A stretch of DNA of 8,824 bases from Candidatus Pacearchaeota archaeon (GCA_002688335.1 NZCQ01000048.1:1-8824); one strand, 5' to 3'. Positions 1 to 6,202 are shown, counted from the stretch's first letter. Made by a program: numbers and translations. The notes: generated by a model not told the origin, from the sequence alone.

Positions 1-1444
1 TGAATATCAATTCAAAAATTAAAATATTTTTATTATTATCCTCTAATCTCATTCTCGCTCTCCATATCTTCTTCAAATTATGAGCAATACTCACCAAATT
101 GAGCTCTAATCTCACGCCATCCAATCCCCTAAGTGAAAACTCTTCAAATTTGTAATTATATTTTACATTTCCAATTACCGGTTCAATCACATATTTTCTT
201 TTGCTATAAATTTCTGTTCCTTCTTTAGTTTCCATCCTCTTTTTCATCCTCAACCGTTCCCGAAAGAATTCGGGAACTCTTTTCATTAGCTTTCCATCTT
301 CCGATTTGTACACCAATCTTTTCCCTCTACCTTTTTCAACCCATGTACTTTGATACACTAACCTAACTCCTTCCAAAATAATTTCATCATTTTTCCAATC
401 ATACTCATAATCATCTTGATGAATTGTTTGATCTCTACAATTCATCACTTGTGCTTGGGCTTGATTGGGAATGTAGCCAATCATATTTTCCTCCTCGAGG
501 AATCTCAAATTATTCGAGTTGTTGTAATTGCTATCCGCTGCAAATTTAGTGTCTTCTTTCAACTCAATATTCTCCCTTACTTCTTCTATTTGTGGTCTCA
601 GTTGATTTGTATCTGCGTTATCTTGACACACATCATTCGCAAGAATGATTTGGTTTTTTGAATCCGCAGTGAACTGCGTATTGTAAGCTAGCTCATAGTT
701 CCCTTTCTTACCTTTCATCATCCTGCAATCAGGATCTGTCATTGAAACTCTTTTTATTTTTTCGTCTTTTTTAAATTCCTCCTTCGCAGCCTTACAGATC
801 TCTTTCACGCCTTGTTTATCTTTGTTCTTTCGATAGGTCTTGACTATCTCTTTCAAGTTCTTGGTCTCAAGACTTGTTTTATTTATTTCACTTTCCCCAT
901 AAATTTCTTCTTCTTGTTTATCTCTTCTCACATCTTCCTCAATCATCTCATCGATGATTGAGTCAAGTTGATTCACTTGATCCTCTTTCAAGAATTTCTT
1001 TTTACTCGCATTTGCTTTTATCTTACTGCCATCCGTACAAATAAGATTCAAGTCTACTAAATCATTTTTAGATGCAAGTTTTATAGTTTCCTTAAACACC
1101 TCTTTTATAAATGGCGCATTTTGTCGACGGAAACGACAAAATGTCCTAAAGTTTGGATTTACCTTTTCAGCCAAATACATGAAAACAAAGTTCTCACTAC
1201 AAGCATTAGCAAGCTTTCTTGAAGACCGTTCATTACTCAACATCCCTTGAAGCAAAACCTTCATCAATATTCTTGGATGGTAGGATGGATGTCCTTGACC
1301 TTCGTTTATCATATCAAATCCCGAGAAATCTAGGGATTCAACAAACTCCTCAACGAAAAAACAGATATGATTTTTAGGTATCATATCGCTGATTGACTGA
1401 GGAATCAACCAATCTTGACCTTTGAAAGAACTAATGTATGCCAT
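1..1444 (-). CDS. IS1182-type DDE transposase, C-terminus cut by left window edge
   Basis: DDE-type transposase expected to cut and rejoin the ends of its own insertion sequence. I translated the minus strand codon by codon from the ATG at 1444 and found no stop in 481 codons; the frame is still open at base 2, so only the last part is missing. The N-terminal part (about residues 45-110) has the DUF772/InsH N-terminal signature, including HPSYHPRILMKVLLQGML and a CRFRRQNAPF segment. The presumed catalytic triad is D138 (in CTDGSKIKANAS), D304 (in AADSNYN) and E421 (in VIEPVIGNVKYNY). A lysine- and glutamate-rich insert lies between the first two acids (about residues 145-230). IS1182-family transposases are usually about 450-550 aa, so little is lost. 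The start is supported by AGAGGT six bases upstream. The family call rests on motif memory; a related IS5-group assignment is possible. Confidence 0.88.
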   Translation of the reverse strand, partial: MAYISSFKGQDWLIPQSISDMIPKNHICFFVEEFVESLDFSGFDMINEGQGHPSYHPRILMKVLLQGMLSNERSSRKLANACSENFVFMYLAEKVNPNFRTFCRFRRQNAPFIKEVFKETIKLASKNDLVDLNLICTDGSKIKANASKKKFLKEDQVNQLDSIIDEMIEEDVRRDKQEEEIYGESEINKTSLETKNLKEIVKTYRKNKDKQGVKEICKAAKEEFKKDEKIKRVSMTDPDCRMMKGKKGNYELAYNTQFTADSKNQIILANDVCQDNADTNQLRPQIEEVRENIELKEDTKFAADSNYNNSNNLRFLEEENMIGYIPNQAQAQVMNCRDQTIHQDDYEYDWKNDEIILEGVRLVYQSTWVEKGRGKRLVYKSEDGKLMKRVPEFFRERLRMKKRMETKEGTEIYSKRKYVIEPVIGNVKYNYKFEEFSLRGLDGVRLELNLVSIAHNLKKIWRARMRLEDNNKNILIFELIF

Positions 1445-1450
1445 TTTTAT

Positions 1451-1456
1451 ACCTCT
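1451..1456 (-). promoter_or_regulatory. Ribosome binding site of the transposase
   Basis: The minus strand reads AGAGGT here, followed by six bases and then the ATG at 1444. The match to the 3' end of 16S rRNA and the spacing fix this ATG as the likely start. Confidence 0.6.
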
Positions 1457-1457
1457 T

Positions 1458-1477
1458 TTATCGACTTTCGTCGATAA
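1458..1477 (-). repeat. Leader hairpin with GAAA tetraloop upstream of the transposase
   Basis: A perfect 8-bp inverted repeat: on the minus strand TTATCGAC, loop GAAA, GTCGATAA. In RNA this is a stem closed by a GNRA-class tetraloop. It starts 14 bases before the transposase ATG and ends right next to its ribosome binding site, so it could hinder ribosome access or protect the element from read-through translation. The structure is seen; the function is inferred. Confidence 0.6.
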
Positions 1478-1485
1478 TGTTTAAT

Positions 1486-1506
1486 TAGTTTACCGACGGT
1501 AAACTA
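1486..1506. repeat. 9-bp palindrome beside the transposase TATA box (operator-like)
   Basis: A perfect inverted repeat with arms TAGTTTACC and GGTAAACTA and a 3-base spacer GAC. It abuts the TATA-like stretch at 1508-1517 and covers the region where transcription towards the transposase should begin. That is the usual position of an archaeal repressor site. It could instead be a subterminal transposase binding site or an RNA hairpin at the 5' end of the message. Confidence 0.5.
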
Positions 1507-1507
1507 G

Positions 1508-1517
1508 TATATATAAT
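1508..1517 (-). promoter_or_regulatory. TATA box for the transposase gene
   Basis: The minus strand reads ATTATATATA. A start site about 26 bases downstream would fall near 1486, giving a leader of roughly 40 nt that contains the GAAA hairpin and the AGAGGT site. Confidence 0.45.
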
Positions 1518-1527
1518 CTTCTAATTA

Positions 1528-1550
1528 TGGGACAGCCTGTAAAGGGTGTG
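1528..1550. repeat. Candidate terminal inverted repeat of the IS element (right end)
   Basis: The plus strand has TGGGACAGCCTG followed by TAAAGGGTGTG, about 85 bases upstream of the transposase start. GGGACAG-type ends resemble, from memory, the terminal repeats of several IS families. The partner repeat would lie beyond the left edge, so neither the end nor a target duplication can be verified here. Confidence 0.35.
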
Positions 1551-1554
1551 GTTT

Positions 1555-1570
1555 TCTCAGATTACTGAGA
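1555..1570. repeat. Short hairpin TCTCAG-ATTA-CTGAGA
   Basis: A perfect 6-bp inverted repeat with a 4-base loop, placed 10 bases past the stop of the small gene at 1581-1970 and just outside the candidate IS end. It could be a 3' hairpin of that gene or the palindromic target into which the IS inserted. No T-run follows it on the minus strand, so it is not a clear terminator. Confidence 0.4.
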
Positions 1571-1580
1571 TAATAATCTT

Positions 1581-1970
1581 CTACTCCCATTTAATATTCT
1601 CATGCGACTCAACATAGTTTAGATCATTTGTCGCAATGTGCGCCCTAGTCAAATAATGTTCACCAGATCCTTCAAACATCGTTGCCAAAAAGTGATCGTC
1701 ATCATCAGGCTTCATAGCTATTTCTGCCCTAAAGAAAACTCCCTCAGGAATAATAAATCTGCGGCCTCCATCATAGGGTTCTGGCATTTTAGGAGAACAT
1801 AACCCCTCATCCAAATTTCTAGTATAAATTGTAGATCCCAATCTGAGGCAGGTCTCAAACGGGCCAAGAGTATCTAAATCAACAACCCCATTATACAATT
1901 CCCCTCCAAATCCACTAACCATTTGATCAAAGTATCTCTTAACCACCTCTGAAATCTCTCTGTAATTCAT
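1581..1970 (-). CDS. Hypothetical protein, 129 aa, no recognised family
   Basis: I do not recognise this protein. It is acidic, has no signal peptide or membrane segment, and looks like a compact soluble domain. The N-terminus (NYREISEVVKRYFDQMV) is a likely amphipathic helix. The remainder is mixed, with an acidic run PDDDDH around residue 90 and two isolated cysteines (about residues 41 and 58), too few for a zinc site. It lies 84 bp downstream of MCM on the same strand but has its own TATA box (1992-2001), centred about 26 bases before the ATG, which predicts a leaderless message. The open frame, the promoter and a hairpin after the stop support a real gene. It is the last gene before the IS element. 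Confidence 0.7.
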   Translation of the reverse strand: MNYREISEVVKRYFDQMVSGFGGELYNGVVDLDTLGPFETCLRLGSTIYTRNLDEGLCSPKMPEPYDGGRRFIIPEGVFFRAEIAMKPDDDDHFLATMFEGSGEHYLTRAHIATNDLNYVESHENIKWE

Positions 1971-1991
1971 ATCAAAACAATGATTATCTTA

Positions 1992-2001
1992 TATTTATAA
2001 A
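1992..2001 (-). promoter_or_regulatory. TATA box for the 129-aa gene (leaderless)
   Basis: The minus strand reads TTTATAAATA, a near-ideal archaeal TATA box. Its centre is about 26 bases from the A of the ATG at 1970, so transcription should begin at or next to the start codon. No Shine-Dalgarno sequence is seen, which fits a leaderless transcript. Confidence 0.6.
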
Positions 2002-2054
2002 CATTATTATTATGATATTTGCATTACAATTCTCAAAGAAATCTGTGTGTCTCC

Positions 2055-5000
2055 TCAAACATTCTGCACAAATCCTTTCTTCGGCTGAAAAATATCTCCA
2101 GACTTCTTTAAATTCTCTATGGTTTCATCAAATTCCTGATCAGAATAATCTTTCAATTCTTCTCTTAAATTCTCTATGGGAATCTGCTTACCAAATCTCT
2201 CCTCCATTTTCTTTATAGTATCTTTCAACAAAACTATCTTATTTCTCTTACTAGAAGAAACCTTAGTAGTGAATCTGTCTATATCAAAAGTCTTTGTTTC
2301 CGGATCATAACCTACCTGCATGAGATAATAATTTGTCAGCTGAATAGCAACAAGCGCATCTTCTTTATCAACAGTCTGTGAGAGTCTTGTTTTTGCATGA
2401 GCCTCAGATAACCTAACCAACCCTTGCAGCTGTCTAGCTGAAATAGAAATAGAACGGCTTTCTCCCTCCTGACTAGCCTTTCTCATTTTTACATAAAAAT
2501 TCTTAATTTCCTCAACAGCTTCTTCTGTTAAAACCGGCCTAATCTTCTGCTTCGCATAAGCAACATATTTCTTAAACAAATCAGAATCAATCTCAGGCTT
2601 AACCTCCTTAGCCTGATGCATGTTTAATACATGCGTTGCAATCGCATCATCCTGGGCTTGATCCGGCAAATCACGAAGAACAAAGATTAAATCAAACCTA
2701 TTAATCAAAGCAGGAGGCAAATCAATTTGTTCATTTATTGATTGCAATGGCTCAAACCTACCAAACTTCGGATTCCCAGCAGCAAGAACAGAAGTCTCTG
2801 CACTCAAGGTATTACCCTGTATTGCTATCTTCCCATTCCTCCTAGTAACAAAAAACCCAGTAGAGGTCCTAAAACAAAATACCCTCCCATTGTACGAGAT
2901 TTCCTTCATATGTCCCATATCCTTCCTTATAGAGAGTTCCACCATATTTGAAAGAGAGATCCTATACATATCCTTCCTACTCCCTCTTTTCCTGCCCTCA
3001 TAATGTAATCCTTTATGAGCAGATTTACCAATTAAGCAAACAACAGCTTGAAAAATATCTGATAGTTGAGAAGAAGTAGATCCATAAGACTTATAATCTG
3101 AAGTTCCATCTCCCAACATCATTGCATGATAAAGAATTTCCAATTGTTCCTTAGACAAAGAAGATAGATGCAGGTCTTCAACAGGAAATTTCTTCTGATA
3201 ACTTTTTCTCCCAAGCTTACTAAGATACGTAAAAAGTTGGGCATTAGTAATCTTAAATTTAGTGTACTCTTCCTTCTCGATCTCAGTTAACGTAAAACCC
3301 AAAACATCAGATAATTTTTTTAAACAAGCTTTTATTCTAGCAATATTCTCTTTATCTTTCTGGGTAATCCCAATAGTAGGAGAAGTTTCAACCCCTCCCT
3401 CAGTAAGATAATATCCTAAGAATTCAAGCCACAAATCAATAGGTATCTCCTTATCTCTATGCTGGTGAACATACTTATGATGGGTCCTTTTTTGTTTATG
3501 TTTAATCCCTGGCAACTTAAAAGTCTTAATATCATTAGAGCAAACATAATCTCCTGAATTAAGCGCCTTAATTCTTTTATAAGGAATCTCCTCTGATTTA
3601 TACTGCTCATAATTCTTTCCACCCTCCTTTTTTATCAACATTTTATGATTCGGAGTTACTAACATATCAACTCTCCTTGTTTTGTAATGATGCATCTTAT
3701 CAGAATATTTATATGTAAACAATCCTTTATGTGGAAGAAACTTAATACTATTCAAATTAGTATCAAATTGTGCAATTTTCAAATTTCCTACTTCGCTATA
3801 TTTTTTCCATCCTTCTTCTGTCAAAACTTCAGTATCTTCCGAATAACATGCCTGAACATTAGCTTTCGAAATAGTCACGGTTTGCTGTTCCAAAGCTTCA
3901 TGCATAGCACTTCTATCAGAAGGATCCATTTTTTCGATCTCATCTATACAAATAATCCCCTTATTTGCTAAAACCATTGCTCCAGCTTCAAGACTCCAAC
4001 CCTTCAAAAACTCATCACGAACAACAGTAGCAGTTATTCCCGCCCCTGTAGCAGCCTTACCAACAATATACCTTCCCTTGGGAGCAATATTTGAAATAAA
4101 TTTCAAAGTTACTGATTTCGCAACCCCAGGATCTCCTATCAAAAACAAATGTATATCCCCTCTAGAAATCGTCCCATCATCACTTCTCTTTTTAACTCCT
4201 CCAAACATTTGCAACACTAAAGACTCTTTAATCTGTTCATAGCCCCATATACTTGAAGCAATACTATCTCTCAACTTAGTAAATACCTCAGGATCTTCTG
4301 CCAACTCCTGTATTTGCCTTTCATCTTCTTCAGATATATCCAAATCTTCATATGTTGTTTCCAGAGGAATAAGATTATTTGCCTCTAAAGCAAGATCAAA
4401 CCTCGTAGAAATAGAACCTGAAGGCAAGGGAACCGGGACCTCTTTCAAAATTCCAAGAACCCTAACCTTACTTCCAGGAGTAGTCTTCTCTTCCATATTG
4501 GGCTCAACCAAATCTTCCTTCAAAAAAACATTAAGCCTTCTTGGCTGTTCTCCTCCCGTCAAGCTTTCAGGAGATTCCTCTATAACTAACCTCTGAGCAT
4601 CAACCATAGACTTACTTAATAAATTAAACTGACCCTTTCTACCACAAGAACATCTTGAAGGCTCTCTAAACTTCTTCTCAATCTGTAAAACAGAGATCAC
4701 AGTACCACAAGAAGGACATTCAAATCTTGCATTAACTACCTGAGGTCTAACTTCTGAAGCCTGCCTAACTAATCCCTCAAAAAAAATCATCTGATTTAGA
4801 TGACTCGCTCTAATAGTCCTTATCTTAACTTTCTGGGTCTCGGGCAAATCATTAAACCTCAACCTAGGATTCTTAATCAACCCAGATTCCTCAAGGGCTG
4901 TTTCAAGTAACTGCAAAACCTCTTCTGGATTACTCATCAAAGCCTCTGCCAAGGCAGGAGAACTAGAAGCCAAATCCCCAAAGTTAGCAAAAACAACCTT

Positions 5001-5096
5001 CCTCCCCTTTCTAACACTCTCCCCTATATCTTTCTTATAAGAATCAAAGAAAATCTTAGCATCGTTAATCAATTCTTGCATATCTTGCTGAGCCAT
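2055..5096 (-). CDS. mcm: Archaeal MCM replicative DNA helicase with an in-frame intein
   Basis: Ring-forming, ATP-driven 3'-to-5' helicase that unwinds DNA at the replication fork. The precursor is 1013 aa; without the intein (417-762) it is 667 aa, normal for archaeal MCM. Domains in order: N-terminal helical/OB domain (1-260) with a zinc ribbon C127-x2-C130...C149-x-C151; AAA+ core with Walker A GDPGVAKS (321-328), helix-2 insert near 349-378, Walker B IICIDEIEKM (D385, E386), the intein, then sensor 1 LAAGNP (N775) and arginine-finger segment NRFDL (R800); C-terminal winged helix from about 940. The arginine-finger motif is NRFD rather than the usual SRFD. The ATG at 5096 is fixed by AAAGGAGG six bases upstream. 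The gene diverges from the 107-aa gene at 5224. Activity requires splicing, since the intein splits the ATPase between Walker B and sensor 1. Confidence 0.97.
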   Translation of the reverse strand: MAQQDMQELINDAKIFFDSYKKDIGESVRKGRKVVFANFGDLASSSPALAEALMSNPEEVLQLLETALEESGLIKNPRLRFNDLPETQKVKIRTIRASHLNQMIFFEGLVRQASEVRPQVVNARFECPSCGTVISVLQIEKKFREPSRCSCGRKGQFNLLSKSMVDAQRLVIEESPESLTGGEQPRRLNVFLKEDLVEPNMEEKTTPGSKVRVLGILKEVPVPLPSGSISTRFDLALEANNLIPLETTYEDLDISEEDERQIQELAEDPEVFTKLRDSIASSIWGYEQIKESLVLQMFGGVKKRSDDGTISRGDIHLFLIGDPGVAKSVTLKFISNIAPKGRYIVGKAATGAGITATVVRDEFLKGWSLEAGAMVLANKGIICIDEIEKMDPSDRSAMHEALEQQTVTISKANVQACYSEDTEVLTEEGWKKYSEVGNLKIAQFDTNLNSIKFLPHKGLFTYKYSDKMHHYKTRRVDMLVTPNHKMLIKKEGGKNYEQYKSEEIPYKRIKALNSGDYVCSNDIKTFKLPGIKHKQKRTHHKYVHQHRDKEIPIDLWLEFLGYYLTEGGVETSPTIGITQKDKENIARIKACLKKLSDVLGFTLTEIEKEEYTKFKITNAQLFTYLSKLGRKSYQKKFPVEDLHLSSLSKEQLEILYHAMMLGDGTSDYKSYGSTSSQLSDIFQAVVCLIGKSAHKGLHYEGRKRGSRKDMYRISLSNMVELSIRKDMGHMKEISYNGRVFCFRTSTGFFVTRRNGKIAIQGNTLSAETSVLAAGNPKFGRFEPLQSINEQIDLPPALINRFDLIFVLRDLPDQAQDDAIATHVLNMHQAKEVKPEIDSDLFKKYVAYAKQKIRPVLTEEAVEEIKNFYVKMRKASQEGESRSISISARQLQGLVRLSEAHAKTRLSQTVDKEDALVAIQLTNYYLMQVGYDPETKTFDIDRFTTKVSSSKRNKIVLLKDTIKKMEERFGKQIPIENLREELKDYSDQEFDETIENLKKSGDIFQPKKGFVQNV
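2811..3848 (-). mobile_element. Intein with LAGLIDADG homing endonuclease inside MCM
   Basis: Self-splicing protein insert of 346 residues (417-762 of the precursor) in frame with MCM. It starts with Cys417 after KANVQA and ends with Gly761-Asn762; the first C-extein residue is Thr763 of TLSAETS. Splicing therefore rebuilds KANVQA-TLSAETS, the pre-sensor-1 beta hairpin. Block A is CYSEDTEVLTEEGW; block B carries the TxxH motif TPNH (481-484). The endonuclease region has two DOD motifs, LGYYLTEGG (560-568, acid E566) and LYHAMMLGDG (655-664, acid D663), so both metal-binding acids are present and it may still be able to home. Block F is FCFRTSTGFFV, with Cys741 where Asp is common, and the usual penultimate His is Gly. 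Boundaries follow from motif alignment and from the continuity of the MCM sequence on each side. Confidence 0.93.
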
Positions 5097-5102
5097 ATTC
5101 TT

Positions 5103-5110
5103 CCTCCTTT
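5103..5110 (-). promoter_or_regulatory. Strong ribosome binding site of mcm
   Basis: The minus strand reads AAAGGAGG, then six bases, then the ATG at 5096. It is the best Shine-Dalgarno sequence in the window and settles the MCM start, in contrast to neighbours that look leaderless. Confidence 0.75.
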
Positions 5111-5133
5111 GTATATAAAACTCAATAGCAAGG

Positions 5134-5143
5134 AATTTATAAG
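5134..5143 (-). promoter_or_regulatory. TATA box for mcm
   Basis: The minus strand reads CTTATAAATT. A start site about 26 bases downstream falls near 5113, giving a leader of about 17 nt that just includes the AAAGGAGG site. A second TATA-like stretch (TTTTATATAC, 5111-5120) is too close to the ATG to give a leader with that site. Confidence 0.5.
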
Positions 5144-5200
5144 TATTTATTGCATATGAGAATAGGATTAGAAAATAACCTTAAAACACATAATTTTAAA

Positions 5201-5210
5201 ACATATAAAT
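5201..5210 (+). promoter_or_regulatory. TATA box for the 107-aa gene
   Basis: ACATATAAAT on the plus strand, about 18 bases upstream of the ATG at 5224. This is slightly closer than the ideal 26, which leaves open a start at the in-frame ATG at 5245. With the mcm TATA box it makes 5097-5223 a divergent promoter region. Confidence 0.45.
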
Positions 5211-5223
5211 ACCTATTGATTTT

Positions 5224-5547
5224 ATGCATAGAACTCAGTTTGACATGGTCATTAGATATCATCAACCTGAAGAATATCTCGAATCAAGTTTTGATGTCCG
5301 TGCAACATCAGACTCTGAGGACCAAATAGAATTGATCGGTAGATTTCTCCTAGATGAACCCCTTCAATCATATCAACCAGAACAAAAGATTCCTCGAGAC
5401 GCATACGTTATAAAACTAATATGGCATCCAAAAAACAATATTATGCACACAATAAGCAGCGATTCAAGCGGAGAACCCATTCACCCAAAACTAAGAAATA
5501 ATATTCTGGCATTAGTACTAGGACACCTAGAAGAATCTACTTATTAG
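5224..5547 (+). CDS. Hypothetical protein, 107 aa, no recognised family
   Basis: I do not recognise this protein. It is soluble in character, without a signal peptide, membrane segment or cysteine. The first half is acidic (PEEYLESSF, SDSEDQIE); the middle has a beta-rich stretch (AYVIKLIWHP) and the C-terminus a short helix (NNILALVLGHLEE). It sits between and is transcribed away from mcm, and converges with the TBP gene, overlapping its 3' end by 11 bp. No Shine-Dalgarno sequence precedes the ATG at 5224. Met8 at 5245 is an alternative start that fits the TATA box distance better. The tight fit between two essential genes, the TATA box and the shared 3' palindrome argue for a real gene, but no function can be given. 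Confidence 0.68.
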   Translation: MHRTQFDMVIRYHQPEEYLESSFDVRATSDSEDQIELIGRFLLDEPLQSYQPEQKIPRDAYVIKLIWHPKNNIMHTISSDSSGEPIHPKLRNNILALVLGHLEESTY

Positions 5548-5552
5548 ATTCT
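5532..5552. terminator. Palindrome holding both convergent stop codons
   Basis: A perfect 8-bp inverted repeat, AGAATCTA and TAGATTCT, around a 5-base loop CTTAT. The stop of the 107-aa gene (TAG, 5545-5547) and that of TBP (TAG read from 5539-5537) lie symmetrically in the two arms. It would form a hairpin in both transcripts. Neither side has a clear T-run, so terminator activity is inferred. Confidence 0.45.
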
Positions 5553-6091
5553 GCTTCCTTCAAAGTCTTAATCAATTGCTGCATAGAATCTTCCAACTGT
5601 TGATTATTCTTAGTTCCAGTACAAACCAACTTCCCATTACTAAACAACAAAAATGTCGCAGGAGGCTCATCTAACTTATAAACCAAACCGGGAAATTGTT
5701 CTGGCTCATACTCTGTATTTTCCAATTCCAATGAAAGATAATTAAGATTCAACATCATGTCAATACTCCCACTAGCAACAATATTCTGAACAGTTATCTT
5801 AGGCTTCTCAGTTATCTTAACATTTATCTTCTTCAATGTTTTAATAACCTGCTCTATAACTTCCTTAACTTGAGCAATCGATTTAGTTCCAGTACAAACT
5901 AAATTCCCAGAAGAAAAAACCAAAACAGCAGATTTAGGTTCTTTAACCCTTAAAACCAATCCCGGAAACTGCTCCGGATTATATTCTGTATTTGGAATAG
6001 TCTTCGCCAACTTCGTCAAAGGAACGTCTTTTCCCAAAGAAGTAGTAGCTACAATATTTTGAATCTTTGAAGAAACTTTGGAATTTGCCAT
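5537..6091 (-). CDS. tbp: TATA-binding protein (archaeal TBP)
   Basis: General transcription factor that binds and bends the TATA box and recruits TFB and RNA polymerase. At 184 aa it has the normal archaeal length and consists of two imperfect direct repeats (about 9-95 and 99-180) forming the saddle fold. Each repeat carries the TBP signatures: IQNIVATTSLG / VQNIVASGSID at its start, EQFPGLV in the middle, and a VF/LF strand followed by LVCTGTK. The C-terminal tail is short (EAESNK). The start at 6091 (MANSKVSSKIQNIVA) matches the family N-terminus. A TATA box at 6133-6142 gives a leader of about 20 nt with no clear Shine-Dalgarno sequence. The gene diverges from the deaminase and converges with the 107-aa gene. 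Confidence 0.97.
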   Translation of the reverse strand: MANSKVSSKIQNIVATTSLGKDVPLTKLAKTIPNTEYNPEQFPGLVLRVKEPKSAVLVFSSGNLVCTGTKSIAQVKEVIEQVIKTLKKINVKITEKPKITVQNIVASGSIDMMLNLNYLSLELENTEYEPEQFPGLVYKLDEPPATFLLFSNGKLVCTGTKNNQQLEDSMQQLIKTLKEAESNK

Positions 6092-6132
6092 TTGTTACTC
6101 AATAATAATTATACCAATTCTAGATTATTTTA

Positions 6133-6142
6133 GTTTATAAAG
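6133..6142 (-). promoter_or_regulatory. TATA box for tbp
   Basis: The minus strand reads CTTTATAAAC, preceded by purine-rich GAAAC where a BRE would lie. The predicted start site is near 6112, about 20 bases before the ATG. TBP itself would bind here, so autoregulation is possible. Confidence 0.55.
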
Positions 6143-6156
6143 GTTTCTAATCCGGA

Positions 6157-6180
6157 TTTTTTTACCGACGGAAAGAAAAA
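6157..6180. repeat. GC core in a T-run/A-run, between tbp and the deaminase gene
   Basis: Seven Ts, then ACCGACGG, then AAAG and a run of As. The CCG-A-CGG core with flanking Ts and As can form a small imperfect hairpin. It stands out in an AT-rich intergenic region and shares TTTACCGACGG with the palindrome upstream of the transposase (1489-1499). Confidence 0.3.
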
Positions 6181-6194
6181 AGATAAAAGGAAGG

Positions 6195-6202
6195 TTTTTA
6201 AA
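6195..6202 (+). promoter_or_regulatory. Possible TATA box for the deaminase gene
   Basis: TTTTTAAA on the plus strand. Transcription from about 6225 would give a leader of roughly 37 nt before the ATG at 6262, containing GAGGGGAG at 6240-6247. ATTTAAGAT near 6216-6224 is an alternative box with a shorter leader. Confidence 0.35.

Noticed and set aside
416..661. Plus-strand ORF of 81 codons
   Set aside because: It lies wholly antisense to the transposase reading frame, which has clear DDE motifs; its translation resembles no protein and it has no ribosome site.
1..1444. Transposase as a frameshifted or broken pseudogene
   Set aside because: Codon-by-codon reading found one uninterrupted frame with all three catalytic residues; it only lacks the part beyond the window edge.
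1445..1580. tRNA or small RNA gene in the gap next to the IS element
   Set aside because: The hairpins there are isolated and do not assemble into a cloverleaf or a known RNA; promoter and IS-end explanations suffice.
3416..3622. Minus-strand ORF of 68 codons within the intein
   Set aside because: It is an out-of-frame reading of the intein, which is fully explained in the MCM frame.
3687..3971. Plus-strand ORF of 94 codons across the N-terminal intein junction
   Set aside because: It is antisense to well-supported MCM and intein coding sequence, with a low-complexity hydrophobic translation and no promoter.
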